From positions 1 to 47,351 of the forward strand of contig DASXBJ010000024.1 of NCBI GenBank assembly GCA_036491755.1: 47,351 nt of DNA. Direction: 5' to 3'. The notes under the pieces were generated by a model. That model made no database searches. It was not told where the DNA came from and was given only the letters and a program-made list of their open reading frames with translations. Shown here piece after piece: positions 29,097 to 37,066 of the stretch (positions within the stretch are counted from its first letter, which is position 1; the number at the start of each line of letters is the position of its first letter). The DNA comes from DASXBJ01 sp036491755 (GTDB lineage Bacteria; Chloroflexota; Dormibacteria; Dormibacterales; Dormibacteraceae). A program made the position numbers and the translations under genes.

Positions 29097-29270
29097 CTAA
29101 GCGGCGTCGGCGGCGGTCCGGATCGGCTGCCGGCGCTCGTGCCCGCACTCGGGGCACTCGAAGAGCCCGACCACCACCTCAGGCCGCGAGGAGTCCGAAT
29201 GCATCGTGCGCAGCTGCATCGGCACACGAGATTCGTGGCGGTCGCACTCGGGCGCCTCTTCGTACCTCAT
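29097..29270 (-). CDS. Small zinc-ribbon protein, 57 residues
   Basis: Short open frame with start MRYEEAPECDRHESRVPMQ and the motif ECPECGHERRQ. C9-x2-H12 and C39-x2-C42-x-H44 form two metal-ligand pairs about 26 residues apart, the layout of a single zinc ribbon. No family name can be given. It is supported by a perfect leaderless promoter: TAATCT six bases before ATG 29270. It occupies most of the acnA-pucR gap, runs opposite to both and is divergent from pucR. It may be a small nucleic-acid-binding or regulatory protein, by resemblance of zinc ribbons in general. Confidence 0.72.
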   Translation of the reverse strand: MRYEEAPECDRHESRVPMQLRTMHSDSSRPEVVVGLFECPECGHERRQPIRTAADAA

Positions 29271-29276
29271 GACACG

Positions 29277-29282
29277 AGATTA
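29277..29282 (-). promoter_or_regulatory. Leaderless -10 element of the small zinc-ribbon gene
   Basis: TAATCT on the minus strand, then CGTGTC, then ATG 29270; six-base spacing. Confidence 0.6.
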
Positions 29283-29352
29283 CGCACTGTGTCGAAGAGT
29301 TACTAGTGAACGCGCCACAAGGCCTAACCGTGGCGGTTTGTCGCGCACACCC

Positions 29353-29358
29353 TAAGAT
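29353..29358 (+). promoter_or_regulatory. Leaderless -10 element of the pucR-type gene
   Basis: TAAGAT, then TCGCGT, then GTG 29365; six-base spacing and no Shine-Dalgarno sequence. Confidence 0.6.
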
Positions 29359-29364
29359 TCGCGT

Positions 29365-31077
29365 GTGGCCACCAAGAAGACGCCTGAGGCCGAGATCGAG
29401 CCCAGGCCCACGGTTCGTGAGGCGATGCAATCCATCCTGTCCGGCGCCACGCTGATCGCCGGCGCCCATGGCCTCGACCGGCCGGTCGAATGGGTGCGGC
29501 TGATGGAGACGCCCGACGTGCAGCCGCGCAGCGGGGACCTGCTGTTCACGTCAGGATTTCCGATCAAGGACGACGCCGACGCTCAGGTCCGGCTGGTCAC
29601 CAGGATCGCCGAGTCGGGAGGCGCAGGCCTCGTCGTGCGCCCGATGCCATACCTGCAGGAGCTGCCATCAGGCATGGTCGCGGAGGCCGACCGGCTCGAC
29701 GTACCGCTGTTCACGGTCGGCGCGGACGTCCACCTGATCGACCTGATGGCTCCCTTGCTGGAGCGGATCATCAACGCCGAGCACTGGCGCCTGAAGCGCT
29801 CGATCGAGATCCACCGGCGATTCACCGAGCTCGTCCTCGACGGCAAGGGGGTCAACGAGATCTGCCGGACGCTGGCCGACCTGCTCGAAAGCGCAGTCAC
29901 GGTGGAAGATGCCAGCTTCCACCTGCTCGCGCACGCGGGAGGCAGCGCCGACCCGCATCGCAAGGAGACGATCCTGCGCCAGGGGACCCCCCAGCGAGTC
30001 CTGTTCGACCCGCAGATCCAGCGGATGCTGCGCGAGGTCGAGGCCAGGCGCGGCCCGCTCAAGGTGGCCGCCTTTCCCCATCTCGGCATGTTGCGGGAGA
30101 GGCTGATCGCGCCGATCCTGGCCGCCAACCAGGTGCTGGGCTACATCTCGATCCTGGATCACCCTCCGCAAAACGAGGAGCTGGCCTTCATGGCCATCGA
30201 GCAGGCGGCGCTGGTGCTCGCCCTTTCGATCGCCAAGGAGCGCGAGCTGTCCGAGGTGGAGGGCCGAGTCCGGGGCGAGTTCCTCGAAGACCTCCTGCAC
30301 GGGACCTACGGCGAAGATGCGGCCGCCCAGCGCAGGGCACGCCACATCGGTTATCCCCTGCACGGAAGCCACGTCGTGATGCTGGTCGACATCGACGACT
30401 TCCGCGGCTTCAGCCGGGCCCGGCAGATCTCCGAGGACGCGATCCAGGCGCTGAAGCGCGAGTACCTGCGGCGGGTCGCCGGAGTGGTTCGTTCGAGCTA
30501 CCAGCGCGCCCTGGTCCAGGGCCGCTCCGACCAGGTTGTTTCGCTGCTCCCGCTGGGCACGGAATCCGGCGATCACCAGGCCCGCAGCCACGCGCTGGGC
30601 ATGCAGGCGCAGCAGGCGATCGCGGACTGGAAGCCCGGTTTCACGGTGTCGGTCGGCTTCAGCGGTCCGGCCGAGGCGCCGGCAGGGATTGCCGGAGCCC
30701 TTCGCGAGGTGAGCTCGGTCATGGAGTCGCTGGCGCGCTTCAAGCGCTGGGGCCAGGTCGTGGCGGTGCCCGAATTGGGCCTGACCGGGCTCCTCGCCGC
30801 GGTCACCGACGAGCGCCTGGTCGATTACAGCCGGCGCCACCTCGGCCCGCTGATCGAGCACGACAGCACCCGCAAAGGCAGCCTGGTCCCGACCCTTCGC
30901 GCCTTCCTCGAGACCGGCGAGCAGCAGCACGCCGCGCAGAAGCTCCGGATCCATCCCAACACCCTCCGCTACCGCCTCGACCGCATCCGCGAGATCAGCG
31001 GCGTCGACCTCGAGGATCCCGAAACCCGGCTCAACCTGGCCGTCGCGCTGCGCGTCCAGGCGCTGCTGGGCTTGTGA
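29365..31077 (+). CDS. PucR-family transcriptional regulator
   Basis: 570 residues. The N-terminal PucR domain (about 12-135) has VREAMQSILSGATLIAG and RSGDLLFTSGFPI. A GAF-like and then a GGDEF-like central part (around VVMLVDIDDFRGFSRA) precede the C-terminal HTH_30 (about 515-570) with FLETGEQQHAAQKLRIHPNTLRY... where the HPNTLRYRLDRI helix is diagnostic. PucR/CdaR-type proteins activate purine, polyketide or nitrogen-related catabolism in response to small molecules. It lies 78 bases before gltB on the same strand, so glutamate synthase is a candidate target; this is inference from position. GTG 29365 is supported by the leaderless hexamer. Confidence 0.93.
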   Translation: MATKKTPEAEIEPRPTVREAMQSILSGATLIAGAHGLDRPVEWVRLMETPDVQPRSGDLLFTSGFPIKDDADAQVRLVTRIAESGGAGLVVRPMPYLQELPSGMVAEADRLDVPLFTVGADVHLIDLMAPLLERIINAEHWRLKRSIEIHRRFTELVLDGKGVNEICRTLADLLESAVTVEDASFHLLAHAGGSADPHRKETILRQGTPQRVLFDPQIQRMLREVEARRGPLKVAAFPHLGMLRERLIAPILAANQVLGYISILDHPPQNEELAFMAIEQAALVLALSIAKERELSEVEGRVRGEFLEDLLHGTYGEDAAAQRRARHIGYPLHGSHVVMLVDIDDFRGFSRARQISEDAIQALKREYLRRVAGVVRSSYQRALVQGRSDQVVSLLPLGTESGDHQARSHALGMQAQQAIADWKPGFTVSVGFSGPAEAPAGIAGALREVSSVMESLARFKRWGQVVAVPELGLTGLLAAVTDERLVDYSRRHLGPLIEHDSTRKGSLVPTLRAFLETGEQQHAAQKLRIHPNTLRYRLDRIREISGVDLEDPETRLNLAVALRVQALLGL

Positions 31078-31142
31078 AGAGCGCATAAGCTCCGCCTGGT
31101 TCTTTTGGTGCCAATCGACTAGTCCCGGACGCCGGCCGCCGA

Positions 31143-31148
31143 TATTCT
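31143..31148 (+). promoter_or_regulatory. Possible leaderless -10 element of gltB
   Basis: TATTCT, then GAGCCCA, then GTG 31156; seven-base spacing, no Shine-Dalgarno sequence. Confidence 0.45.
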
Positions 31149-31155
31149 GAGCCCA

Positions 31156-34100
31156 GTGCCCCCCGCGCTCTCCCGGTCACGCCTGGTTCGATCCGCTGCG
31201 CGGGGCGCATGGCCAGGGAACCTTCCGGCGAGCCGCGCCGCTTGCGGGATGGGATTCGTCACGACCCCTGAGCTGAGCCACCGGGCGGTCGAGCTCGGCG
31301 TGCAAGCGCTCGCGCGCCTGTCCCACCGCGGCGGCCTGGACGCCGACGGCAAGAGCGGCGACGGGGCAGGCCTCCTGATCCAGGTCCCACACCGGCTGCT
31401 CGGCCCTCGCTTCGCGGTCGCGGCCCTCTTCGAATGGGATCCAGGGGCCCGGGACCTGGTCGCGGAGGCGGTGGCCGCCGCGGGCATGCGCGTGGTGGAG
31501 TGGCGCGAGGTCCCGGTCGATCGCGAGAGCCTGGGCGAGCGGGCCCGGGCCACGATGCCCGCGATCTGGCACGGGCTGGTGGCCGATCCCGACCTTGATC
31601 CAGATGAGTGGGAACGCCGCCTTTACGTGGCGCGGCGCGGCGCCGAACGCAAGGCGGAGGCGGAAGGCGTGCGGATGTACCTGCCCTCGCTGTCGAGTCG
31701 CACCCTCGTCTACAAGGGCTTGATGGCGGGTACGCGTCTCGCGGATTTCTACCTCGACCTCCGCGACGAGCGCTGCGAGAGCATGCTCGCCGTTTTTCAT
31801 CAGCGCTACTCGACAAACACGATGCCCGACTGGCGCCTCGCCCAGCCGTTTCGAATGCTTGCCCACAACGGCGAGATCAACACGATCACGGGCAACCGAG
31901 CCTGGATGCGCGCGCGAGAGCCGGAGTTGGAGGCGCAGCTCCAGGGCGCGGTCTGGCCGGAGGGCTCGGACTCGGCATCGCTCGACAACGTGCTCGAGCT
32001 GCTGGTGCATCGCGGTTGGGAGGTCTCCGAGGCATTGATGAGCCTGGTGCCCGACGCCTGGGAAGGGCGCGGCGACCTGGCCGCTCCCGTCCGCGATTTC
32101 TATCGCTACCAGTCCATCCGCTTCGAGCCCTGGGACGGACCGGCGGCCCTCGCGTTCAGCGACGGCCTGGTCGTCGGAGCCGCGCTCGACCGCAACGGCC
32201 TACGGCCGCTGCGTTGGCAGCGGACAAGGGACGGCCTGGTCGCGGCGGCTTCGGAGGCCGGCGTCGTGACGATGGACCCGGCAACTGTGGTCGAACGTGG
32301 GCGCCTCGGCCCTGGGCAGATGCTGCTCGTCGACACGAGGGACGGCTCGGTGCTGCGCGACGGCGACGCCAAGGCCCGGGCCGCAAGCCGCCATGACTAT
32401 GGCCTCCTCGCCGATCGCGTCCTGGTCCCCGTCGAGAGGCGCCACCTACAGGTCGAACCGGTCGAGGATCTGGCCGCGCAGCACGCCCTGCACGGATGGG
32501 GCGCCGAGGACGTGAAGTTCGTCGTCTCGGCCATGGCGGAGACGGGTGCCGAGCCGGTGTATTCGATGGGTGACGACATCCCCATCGCGGCGCTTGGGCG
32601 CACGCCGCGCCGGATCTACGGATACCTGCGTCAGCGTTTCGCCCAGGTCACCAACCCCGCCATCGATCCCCTGCGTGAGAAGGCGGTCATGTCCCTACGG
32701 GTCATGCTTGGCGCGCGCCACGGCACGCTCGAACCGGAGGGCGGCGTCGACCGGGAGCTGCGGCGTCCTCATCATCCGGCGATGCCGATCGACACCGCTG
32801 GGCGAGCGCGGGGGGCACCTTCATCCAGGCTGCTCGAGCTCGACTCGCCGGTGCTCGGCGCCGCCGAGCTCGCCCGGGTGCTCGAGGCCGCGACCGTGCT
32901 CGACGCGACCTACGCCCACGATGAATCGCTGCGCGACGCGCTGACGCGGATCTGCCGCGAGGCCGACGATGCGGAAGGGATCCTAGCGCTCAGCGACCGG
33001 CGCGCCGGCGCGCATCGGCTGCCTGTCCCGATGGCGCTCGCGGTCGGCGCGGTGCACGAGCATCTGCTCGTGACCGGCCGGCGCATGGCCACTGACATCG
33101 TGGCGATCGCGGGCGATGCGGTCGACGTTCACGATCTCGCGTGCTTGATCACCGTGGGCGCCACCGCCGTGCATCCATACCTTGCCCTGGCCACGGCCGG
33201 CGCGGAATCGGCTGCACCCCGCCAGCCTGCTCCGGCAAGCGACCTGGGACCTGTCCACTACCGCAAGGCCCTCGAGGCGGGGCTGCTCAAGGTGATGGCC
33301 AAGATGGGCATCTCCTGCGTCACCAGCTATCGCGGAGCAGAGGTCATCGAAGCCCTCGGGCTCGGCGCCGAGGTGATGGAGCTCTGCTTTCCCGCCGTGC
33401 CGTCCCGCGTCGGCGGCGCCGACCTGGCGGATATCGAGCGCATGGCGCGGGAGCGCCAGACGCCGGTGGTCGATCACGGCCGCGTCCGCTTCCGCAAGAC
33501 GGGCGAGCACCACGCCTACAACCCGCTCGCAGTGCGCGCGGCGCAGAGGGCGGCGCGGACGGGCGACCAGACGGCTTATGCCGAGTGGCGGCGGCTCTCG
33601 AGCATGGGCGAGCCCCAATCTCTGCGCGAGCTCATGCGCATCAAAGAGGTGGGCGAACCAATTCCGCTGGATGAGGTCGAGCCTGCGACCGAGATAGTCA
33701 AGCGCTTCGTCAGCACCGCCATGTCTCTGGGCGCCCTGTCACCCGAGGCGCATGAGGCGCTGGCGATCGCGATGAACCAGCTTGGTGCGCGATCCAACTC
33801 CGGCGAAGGTGGCGAAGACCCCGCGATTTACGACGCGGACGGGGAGCCGGGCGGTGGCGTGCTCTCCCCCACTCGCAAAGACAACCGCGTCAAGCAGGTC
33901 GCGTCGGCGCGCTTCGGCGTCACGCCCCGATACCTGAAGCGGGCGGACGAGCTCGAGATCAAGATCGCGCAGGGATCCAAGCCTGGCGAGGGCGGCCAGC
34001 TGCCGGGGATCAAGGTGACGAGCCTCATCGCGCGCCTGCGCCACGCCCAGCCGGGCATGCAGCTCATCTCGCCCCCGCCGCACCACGACATCTACTCGAT

Positions 34101-35481
34101 CGAGGACCTCGCGCAGCTCATCCACGACCTGAAGACGGTCAACCCCAAAGCTCGTATCGGCGTGAAGCTCGTCGCCGAAGCAGGGGTCGGCACCATCGCC
34201 GCGGGCGTCGCCAAGGCACGCGCCGACTACATCCTCATCTCCGGCCACGACGGCGGCACGGGCGCGTCGCCGCTGTCTTCCATCAAGAACGCAGGCGCTC
34301 CGTGGGAGCTCGGCCTCGCCGAAGCGCAGCAGGTCCTCGTCGCGAACCGCTTGCGGGAGCGCGTCAGCCTGCGCACGGACGGCGGCCTGCGCAACGGGCG
34401 TGACATCGTGGTCGCCGCCCTGCTCGGCGCGGAGGAGTTCGGGTTCGGCACCGGCCTCCTGGTCGCCCTCGGCTGCGACATGGCGAGGCAGTGCCACCTC
34501 AACACCTGCCCGACCGGCATCGCGACGCAGCGCGAGGACCTGCGCGCGAAGTTCGAAGGCCGGCCCGAGCACGTGGTCAGCCACCTGATGTTCATCGCCC
34601 AAGAGGTGCGGGAGCACCTGGCACGCCTCGGTGCTCGCTCGGTCGCCGACGTGATCGGTCGCGTCGAGCTGCTCGAGCAAGACGCCAGCGCGCATCTGGA
34701 CCTGTCGTACGTCCTGGCCCCGACCGACGCCGCGCTGCCGCGCGCTCGCGTGTGGACGAGAAACGGCGAGCTCCCGTCCGCGGCCCCTGCGTCTGGTGTC
34801 ATCGACAACTCTCACCGGACGGTCGGCGCCGCATTCGTACCGGCCGAGTCCCGCTCCTATCGCGGCAGCGCGGGACAGAGCTTCGGCGCTTTCCTCGACA
34901 GCGGCGCGGAGCTGCGTCTCGAGGGCGAGGCGCAGGACTACGTGGGCAAGGGCATGGCCGGCGGCGTCATCGCGATCAGACCATTTGCCCAAGACTGCGC
35001 CGAGGATCCGGTGCTCGCGGGCAACACGATCTGCTACGGCGCGACGGGCGGCAAGCTCTTCGTCGCCGGCAGGGTGGGCGAGCGGTTCTGCGTGCGCAAC
35101 TCGGGCGCCGTCGCCGTGGTCGAAGGCGCGGGCGACCATTTCTGCGAGTACATGACAGGGGGTGTCGCGGTCGCGCTCGGCCCTGTGGGATGGAACGCGG
35201 GCGCGGGCATGACGGGCGGCGTCGCGTACGTGACCCAGTGGCGGCAGCTCAACGCCGACAGCGTGATCGCGCGAGCCGTGCCGGCGGAGGACGCCGATGA
35301 GCTGCGCACCCTGGTCGAGGAACACCATCGCCGCACGGGCAGCCGCCGGGCGGCGGACCTGCTGGCGGACTGGGAGGAAGCGTCGGCCACGTTCCGGCAG
35401 CTCATCCCGATCGCAGCCACCCAGCCCGCGCCACTGCCTGAGCCCACGACCGATCCGGTTGAGGAAGCCTCCAAAGCCTGA
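31156..35481 (+). CDS. gltB: Glutamate synthase large (alpha) subunit
   Basis: 1441 residues. The class II glutaminase domain begins at C30 in ACGMGFV, the Ntn nucleophile after a 29-residue propeptide, followed by LSHRGGLDADGKSGDGAGL. The central domain and FMN domain contain KPGEGGQLPG and ISGHDGGTGASPLSSIKN. The [3Fe-4S] cysteines C1107, C1113 and C1118 are in CDMARQCHLNTCPTG, and the C-terminal GXGXG beta-helix has GSAGQSFGAF and KGMAGGVIAI. It makes two glutamates from glutamine and 2-oxoglutarate. The NADPH-oxidising small subunit gltD, normally next to it, is missing here; the following gene is a DinB-like protein. A ferredoxin-linked mode or a distant gltD are alternatives. Confidence 0.97.
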   Translation: MPPALSRSRLVRSAARGAWPGNLPASRAACGMGFVTTPELSHRAVELGVQALARLSHRGGLDADGKSGDGAGLLIQVPHRLLGPRFAVAALFEWDPGARDLVAEAVAAAGMRVVEWREVPVDRESLGERARATMPAIWHGLVADPDLDPDEWERRLYVARRGAERKAEAEGVRMYLPSLSSRTLVYKGLMAGTRLADFYLDLRDERCESMLAVFHQRYSTNTMPDWRLAQPFRMLAHNGEINTITGNRAWMRAREPELEAQLQGAVWPEGSDSASLDNVLELLVHRGWEVSEALMSLVPDAWEGRGDLAAPVRDFYRYQSIRFEPWDGPAALAFSDGLVVGAALDRNGLRPLRWQRTRDGLVAAASEAGVVTMDPATVVERGRLGPGQMLLVDTRDGSVLRDGDAKARAASRHDYGLLADRVLVPVERRHLQVEPVEDLAAQHALHGWGAEDVKFVVSAMAETGAEPVYSMGDDIPIAALGRTPRRIYGYLRQRFAQVTNPAIDPLREKAVMSLRVMLGARHGTLEPEGGVDRELRRPHHPAMPIDTAGRARGAPSSRLLELDSPVLGAAELARVLEAATVLDATYAHDESLRDALTRICREADDAEGILALSDRRAGAHRLPVPMALAVGAVHEHLLVTGRRMATDIVAIAGDAVDVHDLACLITVGATAVHPYLALATAGAESAAPRQPAPASDLGPVHYRKALEAGLLKVMAKMGISCVTSYRGAEVIEALGLGAEVMELCFPAVPSRVGGADLADIERMARERQTPVVDHGRVRFRKTGEHHAYNPLAVRAAQRAARTGDQTAYAEWRRLSSMGEPQSLRELMRIKEVGEPIPLDEVEPATEIVKRFVSTAMSLGALSPEAHEALAIAMNQLGARSNSGEGGEDPAIYDADGEPGGGVLSPTRKDNRVKQVASARFGVTPRYLKRADELEIKIAQGSKPGEGGQLPGIKVTSLIARLRHAQPGMQLISPPPHHDIYSIEDLAQLIHDLKTVNPKARIGVKLVAEAGVGTIAAGVAKARADYILISGHDGGTGASPLSSIKNAGAPWELGLAEAQQVLVANRLRERVSLRTDGGLRNGRDIVVAALLGAEEFGFGTGLLVALGCDMARQCHLNTCPTGIATQREDLRAKFEGRPEHVVSHLMFIAQEVREHLARLGARSVADVIGRVELLEQDASAHLDLSYVLAPTDAALPRARVWTRNGELPSAAPASGVIDNSHRTVGAAFVPAESRSYRGSAGQSFGAFLDSGAELRLEGEAQDYVGKGMAGGVIAIRPFAQDCAEDPVLAGNTICYGATGGKLFVAGRVGERFCVRNSGAVAVVEGAGDHFCEYMTGGVAVALGPVGWNAGAGMTGGVAYVTQWRQLNADSVIARAVPAEDADELRTLVEEHHRRTGSRRAADLLADWEEASATFRQLIPIAATQPAPLPEPTTDPVEEASKA

Positions 35482-35505
35482 GCGCCGCATAACATGGCCT
35501 GACAC

Positions 35506-36186
35506 ATGGCAACGGTTCGCGAGGCACTCGAGAGGCAACGCCAGGCCGAGCAGGACTTCGTCGCAGACGCTCGCGACAACGAGAAGGCGCCCCAGGGCTG
35601 GCCCGCCGCGCTGATCATGTTTCACTGCAGCATGTGGCGTGAGCGGATGCTCCACGCGATGCTGGCGATCGCGGAGGGCAGGCCCCAACCACCGCCACCG
35701 GGGAACGTCGACGACGTCAACGACGCGGAGCTCGCCAGCGGGATCGGGACGCCGCTGGCCGACGCGGCCGCTCGCTCGGACAAGCTGTTCGCGGAGATCA
35801 TCGACCTCCACGAGAAGCTGGGAGACCGCCCCATCGAGTGGAACACCGCGAAGACGATCACCGAAGCGGTCTTGCGGAACAGCTACATCCATCCCCGCAA
35901 CCACATGGCGGAGTACCGAAGGCAAAACGGGGACTCCGAGGGTGCGCGCCGCATGGCCGAGGAGTCCGCCCAGTGGATGCGCGAGGTCGATGCGCCCCCT
36001 CTGATCCTGGGCGTGGCGATCTACAACCTGGCCTGCACGCGCGCGGCGCAAGGGCGGAAGGACGAGTCGCTGGACCTTCTGGGGGAGGCCCTGGCGATGC
36101 GACCGGACCTCAAGCCGGCCGCCGCTGACGAGCCCGAGCTCGCTGCGCTGCGCGACGATCCGAGGTTCCAGGCGCTCCTCAAGTAG
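35506..36186 (+). CDS. DinB/ClbS-like helical bundle protein with TPR-like C-terminus
   Basis: 226 residues, cytoplasmic. The first ~140 residues form a DinB-type four-helix bundle (ALIMFHCSMWRERMLHAML and the histidine-containing SYIHPRNHMAEYR) whose His residues (H in MFHCSMW and HPRNH) could bind metal, as in DinB and bacillithiol-dependent enzymes. The last ~60 residues are TPR-like: YNLACTRAAQGRKDESLDLL, then the common ending ELAALRDDPRFQALLK. Function unknown; thiol-transfer or stress roles are typical for DinB folds. TAACAT at 35490-35495 could drive a short-leader transcript. Its stop overlaps the convergent oxidoreductase gene by eight bases. Confidence 0.78.
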   Translation: MATVREALERQRQAEQDFVADARDNEKAPQGWPAALIMFHCSMWRERMLHAMLAIAEGRPQPPPPGNVDDVNDAELASGIGTPLADAAARSDKLFAEIIDLHEKLGDRPIEWNTAKTITEAVLRNSYIHPRNHMAEYRRQNGDSEGARRMAEESAQWMREVDAPPLILGVAIYNLACTRAAQGRKDESLDLLGEALAMRPDLKPAAADEPELAALRDDPRFQALLK

Positions 36187-37066
36187 AGGCCTCTCGAATC
36201 CGGTCGAGCACCTTCATGTTCGAGATCGACTCGCTCAGCGGGATGGCGGCCGGCGCGCCCTCGATCACGCTCCGGGCGAACGACTCCACCATCAGCTGAT
36301 ACGGGTCTGCGTTGTCGCGAGAGGTGAAGGGGCGCTCCAGGCGCTCCACCCCTCCGTGGGTCACCAGGGTCAGCTCCTGCTCCTCGGGTGACTCAAAGCT
36401 GGCGAAGAGGGCAGCGGTCTGGCCTGCTTCGAACTGCAGCAACGCCGTGGTGGTCAGGTCCACGCCACCGCTCATCCGGGATCGCGCGAACACGTGGGAC
36501 GGCTCGCCGAACACCCAGCGTGCGACGCTGACCACGTAGCACCCGACGTCCAGCAGCGCGCCGCCGCCGAGCTCGGACCGCAGGCGATAGTTGGCCGGGT
36601 CGTGCAAGCCAAATCCAAAGCTCGCCTGCAGATACAGCGGGTCGCGGACAGCGGCGACCACGCTCGCGATCCTGGGATGGAAGCGGTACATGAACGCCTC
36701 CATCAGGAGCCTGCCCGACGACGTTGCCGCGTCGGCCATCTCCTCGGCCTCACGCGCGTTCATGGCGAGCGGCTTCTCGCACAGCACGTGCTTCCCGGCG
36801 TCGAGGGCGCGCAGCGTCCACTTCTTGTGGAGGCTGTTGACCAGGGGTATGTACACCGCATCCACTCGCGGGTCGGCGATCAGCGCGTCATATGACTCGA
36901 CAACGCCAAGGTCCGGAAACGATGCCGCCATCTTTCGCGCGCGCTCGCCATCGCGGCTGGCGATGGCCACCAAGCTGCCATTGGAGGAGGCTGCGATCGC
37001 GGGCAGGACCGCCGCGCCGGCGATCCAGGCCGCGCCCAGGACCCCCCAACCGATGCGTTCGGCTAT
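36179..37066 (-). CDS. Gfo/Idh/MocA-family oxidoreductase with no standard start codon
   Basis: About 295 residues if read from ATA 37066. The Rossmann dinucleotide motif GWGVLGAAWIAG lies upstream of the first standard in-frame start (TTG 36973), so a TTG start would delete the NAD(P)-binding fold. Between an in-frame TGA inside the upstream gene and 36973 there is no ATG, GTG or TTG. ATA 37066 overlaps the TAG of the preceding gene (ATAG) and has GAGG five bases upstream; an ATC a few codons on is another option. The catalytic CEKPLAM block and a C-terminal substrate domain are intact. It likely oxidises or epimerises a sugar or inositol derivative. The alternative is an assembly error or a decaying gene. 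Confidence 0.82.
   Translation of the reverse strand: MAERIGWGVLGAAWIAGAAVLPAIAASSNGSLVAIASRDGERARKMAASFPDLGVVESYDALIADPRVDAVYIPLVNSLHKKWTLRALDAGKHVLCEKPLAMNAREAEEMADAATSSGRLLMEAFMYRFHPRIASVVAAVRDPLYLQASFGFGLHDPANYRLRSELGGGALLDVGCYVVSVARWVFGEPSHVFARSRMSGGVDLTTTALLQFEAGQTAALFASFESPEEQELTLVTHGGVERLERPFTSRDNADPYQLMVESFARSVIEGAPAAIPLSESISNMKVLDRIREAST

Noticed and set aside
33739..36051. 770-codon open frame on the minus strand
   Set aside because: It is antisense to gltB and the DinB-like gene and has no recognisable domain.
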